Positions 1 to 5,953 of a DNA stretch of 13,768 bases are shown in pieces. The first letter of the stretch is position 1. Each line of letters starts with the position of its first letter. Origin of the DNA: Candidatus Heimdallarchaeota archaeon (lineage in GTDB: Archaea; Asgardarchaeota; Heimdallarchaeia; JABLTI01); contig JAGMDP010000245.1 in assembly GCA_023128635.1 (NCBI GenBank), positions 1 to 13,768 of the forward strand, written 5' to 3'. The notes below the pieces were generated by a model. It was not told the origin of the DNA and did not search any database. It saw nothing but the letters and a program-made list of their open reading frames with translations. A program made the position numbers and the translations under genes.

Positions 1-759
1 GCACCAATTGAACAAAGAATTACTAATTCAGAAGAGAATTACAAGAAATTAAGTGAGAGCCAAGAAGAATTAGTTTTTGAGAGAACTCAAGAACTTGAAG
101 CATTCTCTTATTCAGTAAGTCATGACTTAAGAACCCCACTTAGGAGTATTGCTGGTTTCAGCAAAGCTCTAAAAGATGATTTCTCAAATCAATTAGATGA
201 AAAAGGGATAGATTATCTCTCCCGAATAATAAATAGTACAAATCGTATGAATGAAATAATTAGAGATATGTTAGAATTAGCACAAATCTCTCGGTCAGAT
301 TTTATATATGAACACGTAAACCTAAGTAAAATAATTACAGAAATTATGAATAATCTTTCTCAATTGTATCAAGAACAAGATATTGTATTCGATATTCAAG
401 GAAATATCTACGCAAAATGTGATGCAAAACTAATTCGTATTGCTCTTGAAAATCTACTTAGTAATGCATTTAAATTTTCAAAAGAGAAAACAGAAATATC
501 TGTTTCTTTTGGCGTAGAAGAGCTAGATGATACGAGAATCTTCTTTGTAAAAGATCAAGGGGTTGGGTTTGATATGAAGTATTACGATAAACTCTTTGGT
601 CTCTTTCAGCGACTTCATAGCAATGATGATTTTGAAGGAACAGGCATTGGTTTAATTATTGTTAAAAGAATTATCGATCGTCACAAAGGTGAAGTTTGGG
701 CTGAATCTAAGGTTGATAAAGGTGCTACTTTCTATTTCACACTAGGAGAATTAAAATAA
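1..759 (+). CDS. Sensor histidine kinase, C-terminal part (5' end outside window)
   Basis: The reading frame is open from base 1 to the TAA at 757-759, giving 252 visible residues; the start and any sensor (PAS/GAF/membrane) domains lie outside. Visible residues 1-37 are a charged, coiled-coil-like helix. The HisKA dimerisation helix follows, with the H-box SVSHDLRTPL and the phospho-accepting His at visible residue 41 (bases 121-123). The HATPase_c domain fills the rest: N-box ENLLSNAFKFS, the G1 box DQGVGFD, an F-box-like LFGLFQRLH, and the G2 box GTGIGL. The order and spacing are those of phytochrome-like, probably soluble, two-component kinases that autophosphorylate on His and pass phosphate to a response-regulator Asp. 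No receiver domain follows and no response regulator is in the window, so the partner is unknown. The last 9 bases overlap the end of the convergent TPR-like gene. All catalytic boxes are intact. An internal ATG at 247 would remove the H-box and is not the start. Confidence 0.93.
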   Translation, partial: APIEQRITNSEENYKKLSESQEELVFERTQELEAFSYSVSHDLRTPLRSIAGFSKALKDDFSNQLDEKGIDYLSRIINSTNRMNEIIRDMLELAQISRSDFIYEHVNLSKIITEIMNNLSQLYQEQDIVFDIQGNIYAKCDAKLIRIALENLLSNAFKFSKEKTEISVSFGVEELDDTRIFFVKDQGVGFDMKYYDKLFGLFQRLHSNDDFEGTGIGLIIVKRIIDRHKGEVWAESKVDKGATFYFTLGELK

Positions 760-1296
760 ACCAGTCATTAATTTCACTTGATTAAAGGATATGGGATCCA
801 AAACGAATGCTCTTTTGAACCATTCTGCTGCTGTATTCTTCTTTCCTTGCATATCAGCACACACTCCCATGCCAAAATGAGCTGTTGCATATTTTTTATC
901 TCGTCGAAGAATTTCGATTAGATTCCTTTCAGCTTTTGCCCACGCACCTCTACTAATTTGGCCCATTGCTTCTTGCATTATTATGATAATTTTATCTTGA
1001 GTCCATGGATCATTGAGTTTCTCAAAAATGGCAATTTCTTCTTTTTTATGGTCTTTTAAATCTTTGAGAATCTCTTCAAGTGACTCTTCACTGATATCCA
1101 AGAGTAGTGGGATGTGTTGACTTGGCATCCCTCTGTTTATTAGACCCAGAAATTTTTCTTCCTGGCTTAGGTTTTGGTCATCTACAATAGTTTCGATTTT
1201 ACTTGGATCCTTATACATAACCTCTAAGATAGCTTTTTCTTTGTATTTCTCATCATAGTTTTCTAAAAACAATTTAGCTTTCTTGGAAGGCACCAA
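751..1296 (-). CDS. Small TPR-like protein downstream of the activase
   Basis: Function unknown. The first part is charged and helical. Around residues 105-175 there are two helix-turn-helix repeats of tetratricopeptide (TPR) type, with spaced small/aromatic positions (GAWAKAERNLIEILRRD, then AHFGMGVCADMQGKKNTAAE ending in FVLDP), which suggests a protein-protein adaptor. There is no signal peptide or membrane segment. Start choice: the open frame reaches a TTG at 1318-1320, just after an in-frame stop, but the strong Shine-Dalgarno-like AGGGGA at 1303-1308 lies 6 bases before a second TTG at 1294-1296, which I prefer (181 residues; 189 with the upstream start). The GTG at 1291-1293 is a further alternative. 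The gene lies about 50 bases behind the activase stop on the same strand with no T-tract between, so the two are probably co-transcribed. Its stop lies inside the convergent kinase gene. It may assist or recruit a partner for the activase; that is inference. Confidence 0.72.
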   Translation of the reverse strand: MVPSKKAKLFLENYDEKYKEKAILEVMYKDPSKIETIVDDQNLSQEEKFLGLINRGMPSQHIPLLLDISEESLEEILKDLKDHKKEEIAIFEKLNDPWTQDKIIIIMQEAMGQISRGAWAKAERNLIEILRRDKKYATAHFGMGVCADMQGKKNTAAEWFKRAFVLDPISFNQVKLMTGLF

Positions 1297-1302
1297 TAGT
1301 TT

Positions 1303-1308
1303 TCCCCT
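1303..1308 (-). promoter_or_regulatory. Shine-Dalgarno-like site deciding the TPR gene start
   Basis: On the minus strand this reads AGGGGA, close to the anti-SD complement, with 6 bases before the TTG at 1294-1296. The same 6-base spacing is seen before the TTG start of the OYE-SCP2 gene. It lies inside the reading frame if the upstream TTG (1318-1320) is used, and therefore argues for the shorter protein. Confidence 0.45.
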
Positions 1309-1347
1309 AAATTTTGTCAAATTTCCGAATCCAAATTAGTCAGATTT

Positions 1348-4300
1348 TCAAGAGGTTCTTTTTTCTATAAATCTCTCTCTCTTTCTCATTCTTCTTCTAA
1401 CTATTCTACTCACTCTTTCACGAATGTTAGTCATTCTTCTTCTTTGTTCCATAAGAGCTAAGTCTTGTCTTCGTCTTTTTATTTGTTCAATGTTTGCGTG
1501 GATTAATCGTTTAGTATTTGGAGTAATTACAGAGATATCCACATCAAAAACGAGGAAAGGCATGTTATGTTCCAAATAAATGGGTTTCAAAATTGCTTGT
1601 GAAATTTTATAGGGTAGGCAATTGAATGGTCCTGTTAAAACTAGCGAATCAAAATTAGAACCCTCTAGTACCTCCAATCCTTTTCCGATCGTTGGTATTG
1701 CTTCACCGAAAATTAATGGACTAATATAAGGACTTGAGAGTCTGTAGATCTCATCAAGATCATTTTGTTGTGCGTACAATAAACCTGTTTTCTTAAATCG
1801 TCTCCTCATTCTTCTCTCAATTCTTTGCATGAGTCTTATACTAATCTTACCTATGAGTAATATTCTTGATGCTTGTGTCCAAAGGGTAGCTGAGGCTCTG
1901 AGAACTGTCATTAATTTTGCTGGATCTTTTTTCCATTCTTTCTCTATAAGATATCCCGAATTATAATGTTGACCATAAACTCCTAGTTCGAAGAGATCAG
2001 TGGATTTCACAATAATACCATGTTTTGCATAGATCTCTTTTAATTCATTAATAAAGAAGGGGCTGAACCGAACGAAGAAATCTCCACTAATAACTACTTT
2101 TGGTTGGTCTTTAGGAGAATTCGTTCTAGGTATTTTCTTTATATTCTTGATGAGCTTTCCGATAGCTTTTTTGTATGTTTTTATATTTTCTATACTATCC
2201 AAGAACTCAAGCCAATAATCTTGAAGCATCTTAAGACCCTCCTCATCACCAACTACTTGGAGTGCACTTTCAATTTCTAGCATAAGATCTCCGATAATTG
2301 TACCAGATGGAACAAAACGAATCACATCTACAAAATTCATTCCTAAGAAATCTGTGAGGTAGTCAAACCTGAAAAGGAAGACGTTCTCGATTTTGTTTTG
2401 ATAAAGCCATTCCTCTATATAATGGAAATAACTGTAAACAGCACAAGGTGCTCCCCCTCTTACCATATACATCCCAATAAGCTCACCTGGTTTTCTATTT
2501 TCAACTAAAGTCATTATATGTCCTAACACAACTGGTAAAGGTAAACATTCCTTTCCTGAACTACATCTAAGTCCTTTAACTGCAAACTCTAATTTCATTT
2601 TCGTTGCTGGACCAAAATTATAACCATAAGTTCTCATACCTTGAGCAGCAACATCAGCAACATATTTCGCATAGCTTGGCATATAGAGAGTTACTTGAGG
2701 ATCCTTGATGCTGATTTGTTTTCCTTCAGATGTAATTACAACGATTTTTCCTCCCCTCTTCTTTACTTTAGCAACTTGGAATGGTTGCTCTTCAACAGCC
2801 TTCTTACTCACTTTATAATTCTTGACGATTTCCAGAAATGCCTCAAGACGTGTCTGTATTCCAGCATCAGCAGTATGTGCATCAAGTTCTAACATAAGAT
2901 ATGGTTTGTTTTGCAACTCTGATCGGATATATTGCTGAGTAAATGCATCTGTTGTACAGCTGAAACTGTTGATATTTAATAGATAGAGATTGTCATTTTC
3001 AAGTGTTAAATCGATTGCTGCCTTCATATAATTAGCAAAAAACCATGGAATATCCGCGTCACCTGTTTTCTCTATGAAATCAAATGGAATAACAGTAACA
3101 CCCATACTTGAGAGTTTTTTAGGGATTTTTAGTGAAGTTTCAGGTGGGAATGCGTTATAACTTCTACCTACAAGTAAAATGGCGATATCGTTTGTGTCCT
3201 TAATTTTTTCAATTGTTTCTTTGCCTATTTGCAAAAATCGCTTTTCGATATCTTTCTGAACCTGCACAGCTTTATCAAAAGCCATATTTGCTAATTTCTT
3301 TGATTCTTTGAGTCTGTCAACTGCTGACGAAACCATAGATCTATCCTTTTCATATCCATCTGTGAAATCAAGTACTGGACTGAGAAAAGTCGCATCCCTA
3401 AATGCTATAGAGATGAAGTAAGGACTAGCTTGAGTAATAGGACAAAACGAGGCATCCATCCATTTCTCACCTTTAGGCATATTGTGAACATGTGGGAGGA
3501 AGATAGTAGTAACATCATTCTTAATTAGATCCAAAACAGCTCCATGTAAAATCTGAACGGGATAACAAAAAGCAGCATTAGTCATCAGTTCTTTTTCTTC
3601 ATCTATATCTGATAAGATGACTTCATATCCTAATTCTTCAAAGAACGTGGAGAAAAGTGGATAAAGACTGTGAGTAAGTAATGCTCTCGGAATGCCTATT
3701 TTTCCTTTGCTTTGAGATCCTTTTACTTTGGATTTTTCCTTAGTTCTTAAGATGAGTTCATTTCTAATCTCAACGAGATTTTCTTTTTCCTCTGTTTTCT
3801 CGGTTCCTTTCCATTGGTGTTCATATCTTGTGCAACTCCCACCGAAGTTGAATTTACGTCCCCCTACAACGTACTTCTCAATTCGGCAATAATTCTCGCA
3901 AGCCTTACAAGTGAAACTACCGAGATGTTTTAATTCTTCCTTAATTATAAATTTGAGATCTGTTTTTGCTGGCATTGCCTTAATTTCATGCTGCTCGTAC
4001 TTCTCTTTAGCAATGAGACTAATGCCAAAAGCACCTACAAGCTCTGGGCTTGGAGGAATAATGATTTGTTTTCCAGTAGCTTCAGCAAAAGCAAAACCAA
4101 CCGAGTGATTTTTAGCAACTCCACCTTGGAAGAAGACTTTCTTTCCAACAGTTCGGGAACCTTTTACTTTGTTCAAATAATTATCAACAATGGAATAAAC
4201 TAGTCCTCCAACGATGTTATCTCGTCCGTATCCTTCCTGCAATGCTGAGCGAATATCAGTATTTATGAACGCTGCACAGTCTGCTTTGAATCTAACTGGA

Positions 4301-5649
4301 CTCTCAGCACCAATAGCTGTTTTTGAGATATTGTAAACATCGATGCCAAGGTCACCTTTAGCACTTTCCTCGAGGAAAGAACCTGTTCCAGCAGAACAAG
4401 TAGCGTTCATTGCATAATCAACAGGAACGCCGTTTTGAAGGAACATATACTTGGAATCTTGGCCACCAATCTCGAAAACAGTATCTACTTCTGGGTCATA
4501 AAAGACTGCACCTCGAGAGTGAGCGGAAATTTCGTTATATACAGCAGAAGTTCCTAGGTATGCTCCAACAATTTCCCGACCAGACCCAGTTACACCTACT
4601 AAATTAATTTTCTGATTTCCAACTTGTGAGATGATTTCATTAATACATTTTCTTGCTGCTTCTACCGGATTGCCACTTGTTCTCCCGTAAAATGATGCAA
4701 CAACTGCTAAATCTTCAGGGTCAACTAGTACTGCTTTGGTTGTTGTTGAACCAACATCCACACCTAAAAGGAAGGAGGAATCTTTCTTGAAATCTTTCTT
4801 GTGCTCAACTGATTTGATGATTGTAACTTGCTTTCTGAATTGCTCTAAAGATGGCATTGTGGAAAAGCTTTTGCTAGTTATCAAGTTTAATTTTTCATGA
4901 ATAGGATTATCTTTTGCTAGTAATGCTGCACCATAAGCCTCGAAAACTGGGCTTACATCTTTAAGTACAACTTCTACATTTACCAGTTCTTTCTTGAGTA
5001 ATTTGATGAAAGCAGTATTAAGCGAAACCCCACCAATAACTAGTAATTTTTTAACATCCACTCTAGATTGAACAACTAATCCTTTGATTTTGTTAGCCAT
5101 ACTTGCAAGAACAGAAGTCAAGAGATCTTCAACTGAGGCTTCCCCACGATTCAATTTATGAGTGATATCAGATTTACAATGAACAGAACAACGAGAAGCT
5201 AATTCAGTTTTCTTGCCTTTATGTGCAAGGGAGATTGCATCCTCAAGAGAAATGCCTAAACGATCAATCTGTTGAATGAAAAATTCACCACTACCTGCTG
5301 CACATTTATCGTGTGACAAAACATTAAGGATAAATCCATCCTTACTCATGACATACAAAACAATCGCTTCTCCGCCTAAGGAAAGAACAACATCAAATTG
5401 TTCCTCTAAGGCTTTTATCCCTCGTTCAACAGCAATAATCTCAGAAATCTCGCCAAAAGAACCACTCACGCCATAGAAAGTCTTGCCTGAATTACTATTT
5501 TCTTTCAAAAGTTTATCAAGAATTTCTTGAGGTTTTCCTATATGAGATTCTTTAGCAATTGTATACTTGCCTTTTTCGTCTATACTAACGAGATTGACAG
5601 ATACGGAACCGATATTGACACCTACATAATAGTTGGAAATAGCTAACAC
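1348..5649 (-). CDS. Tandem acyl-CoA dehydratase activase / HgdB-like fusion (BcrA/BadF/BzdQ/HgdC family, DUF2229)
   Basis: A 1433-residue protein of the long activase family related to HgdC/CompA, ATPases that inject low-potential electrons into 2-hydroxyacyl-CoA dehydratases, benzoyl-CoA reductases and double-cubane-cluster proteins. Order: ASKHA domain 1 (about 7-245), ASKHA domain 2 (about 293-550), a Cys-rich linker (C581, C584, C588, C606), a DUF2229/HgdB-like region (about 648-945; C695, C736, C898), and a COG3581-like region (about 1000-1380; C1029, C1035, C1069, C1344). Both ASKHA units keep the two cluster cysteines: C116/C154 and C418/C458. In the normal homodimer these bridge one [4Fe-4S], so the tandem can act as a built-in pseudo-dimer. 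Domain 2 has intact GVDVGSTTTK and EIGGQDSK; domain 1 has GVNIGSVSV and SLGGEAIV, so it lacks the usual Asp residues. The tail is Arg-rich. Start: GTG at 5647-5649, directly preceded by an in-frame TAG, with no clear SD. Cytoplasmic, oxygen-sensitive by family. The physiological substrate is unknown. Confidence 0.93.
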   Translation of the reverse strand: MLAISNYYVGVNIGSVSVNLVSIDEKGKYTIAKESHIGKPQEILDKLLKENSNSGKTFYGVSGSFGEISEIIAVERGIKALEEQFDVVLSLGGEAIVLYVMSKDGFILNVLSHDKCAAGSGEFFIQQIDRLGISLEDAISLAHKGKKTELASRCSVHCKSDITHKLNRGEASVEDLLTSVLASMANKIKGLVVQSRVDVKKLLVIGGVSLNTAFIKLLKKELVNVEVVLKDVSPVFEAYGAALLAKDNPIHEKLNLITSKSFSTMPSLEQFRKQVTIIKSVEHKKDFKKDSSFLLGVDVGSTTTKAVLVDPEDLAVVASFYGRTSGNPVEAARKCINEIISQVGNQKINLVGVTGSGREIVGAYLGTSAVYNEISAHSRGAVFYDPEVDTVFEIGGQDSKYMFLQNGVPVDYAMNATCSAGTGSFLEESAKGDLGIDVYNISKTAIGAESPVRFKADCAAFINTDIRSALQEGYGRDNIVGGLVYSIVDNYLNKVKGSRTVGKKVFFQGGVAKNHSVGFAFAEATGKQIIIPPSPELVGAFGISLIAKEKYEQHEIKAMPAKTDLKFIIKEELKHLGSFTCKACENYCRIEKYVVGGRKFNFGGSCTRYEHQWKGTEKTEEKENLVEIRNELILRTKEKSKVKGSQSKGKIGIPRALLTHSLYPLFSTFFEELGYEVILSDIDEEKELMTNAAFCYPVQILHGAVLDLIKNDVTTIFLPHVHNMPKGEKWMDASFCPITQASPYFISIAFRDATFLSPVLDFTDGYEKDRSMVSSAVDRLKESKKLANMAFDKAVQVQKDIEKRFLQIGKETIEKIKDTNDIAILLVGRSYNAFPPETSLKIPKKLSSMGVTVIPFDFIEKTGDADIPWFFANYMKAAIDLTLENDNLYLLNINSFSCTTDAFTQQYIRSELQNKPYLMLELDAHTADAGIQTRLEAFLEIVKNYKVSKKAVEEQPFQVAKVKKRGGKIVVITSEGKQISIKDPQVTLYMPSYAKYVADVAAQGMRTYGYNFGPATKMKLEFAVKGLRCSSGKECLPLPVVLGHIMTLVENRKPGELIGMYMVRGGAPCAVYSYFHYIEEWLYQNKIENVFLFRFDYLTDFLGMNFVDVIRFVPSGTIIGDLMLEIESALQVVGDEEGLKMLQDYWLEFLDSIENIKTYKKAIGKLIKNIKKIPRTNSPKDQPKVVISGDFFVRFSPFFINELKEIYAKHGIIVKSTDLFELGVYGQHYNSGYLIEKEWKKDPAKLMTVLRASATLWTQASRILLIGKISIRLMQRIERRMRRRFKKTGLLYAQQNDLDEIYRLSSPYISPLIFGEAIPTIGKGLEVLEGSNFDSLVLTGPFNCLPYKISQAILKPIYLEHNMPFLVFDVDISVITPNTKRLIHANIEQIKRRRQDLALMEQRRRMTNIRERVSRIVRRRMRKRERFIEKRTS

Positions 5650-5651
5650 CT

Positions 5652-5664
5652 ATCACAATGTGAT
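5652..5664. promoter_or_regulatory. Perfect 13-base palindrome at the activase start (candidate operator)
   Basis: ATCACA-A-TGTGAT is a perfect inverted repeat with 6-base arms and a single central base. It ends 2 bases from the GTG start of the activase and sits about 30-40 bases downstream of the TATA-like box, so it overlaps or closely follows the expected transcription start. That position suits a dimeric helix-turn-helix repressor. Its arms resemble the half-sites of CRP/FNR-type operators, but the spacing is too short for those. No regulator gene is present nearby. Confidence 0.4.
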
Positions 5665-5690
5665 TATAACTTAAGATGAAAGCGTATATG

Positions 5691-5706
5691 TTTTAAAATT
5701 TCCTCT
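5691..5706 (-). promoter_or_regulatory. Candidate archaeal BRE/TATA promoter of the activase-TPR operon
   Basis: Read on the minus strand, this is AGAGGAAATTTTAAAA: a purine-rich BRE-like run followed by a TATA-like ATTTTAAAA. The box centre is about 45 bases before the GTG start, so transcription would begin near 5665-5670 with a short leader. A bacterial-like TATAAT also occurs at 5663-5668 on this strand, but I see no matching -35 element. Confidence 0.38.
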
Positions 5707-5743
5707 TAAAATTATAAAGCTCAAAGGAACCTCTAAACTCTAA

Positions 5744-5842
5744 GCATTAGACTCTTCTGTATATATTTGTCTTAACTATTCTCCTACATATGAGGAAGTT
5801 GAAGAAGTAAAACGCTTAATTGAAGAAAATACGAATGAATAA
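5744..5842 (+). pseudogene. Possible coding remnant (C-terminal tail only)
   Basis: Between in-frame stops at 5741-5743 and 5840-5842 the plus strand reads as 32 residues, the last part being TYEEVEEVKRLIEENTNE, an amphipathic acidic/basic helix typical of real protein tails. There is no ATG, GTG or TTG in frame and no ribosome site, so it cannot be a gene as it stands. It may be the end of a decayed gene displaced when the divergent pair was assembled, or chance. No family can be named. Confidence 0.2.
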
Positions 5843-5942
5843 AATACAATTTTTGTCTAAAATCCTACTTGTTCTTTGTTTTCATTCACAAGATTTAATT
5901 TCAATTATGTTAATTAAAACTCTACTCATCTATTATTCCTAT

Positions 5943-5947
5943 GAGGG
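5943..5947 (+). promoter_or_regulatory. Ribosome binding site fixing the TTG start of the OYE-SCP2 gene
   Basis: GAGGG is placed 6 bases before TTG at 5954-5956. It supports the rare start codon, which also gives the usual family N-terminus (MKLFEPIKLG). There is no ATG in frame nearby that would give a fitting start. Confidence 0.6.
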
Positions 5948-5953
5948 ATTCAT

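Larger units (their letters stand above)
5650..5953. other. Divergent intergenic control region between activase and OYE-SCP2 genes
   Basis: 304 bases with no convincing gene. It holds, from left to right, a 13-base palindrome next to the activase start, a BRE/TATA-like box for the activase on the minus strand, a coding-like remnant ending at 5842, and AT-rich boxes before the OYE-SCP2 gene. Two TATA candidates for that gene are ATTTAATT at 5893-5900 and TTAATTAAAA at 5910-5919. The second would place transcription start near 5940, just ahead of the GAGGG ribosome site. I cannot choose between them from sequence alone. Confidence 0.6.

Noticed and set aside
247..759. Histidine kinase beginning at the internal ATG 247
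   Set aside because: The frame is open to base 1 and the essential H-box is upstream of that ATG, so the real gene starts outside the window.
1360..1450. CT-rich simple-repeat-like stretch
   Set aside because: It is the reverse complement of AGA/AGG/GAA codons of the Arg-rich activase tail, not an independent repeat.
3911..4607. Three short plus-strand open frames opposite the second ASKHA domain
   Set aside because: They are antisense to conserved activase motifs and have no protein-like composition.
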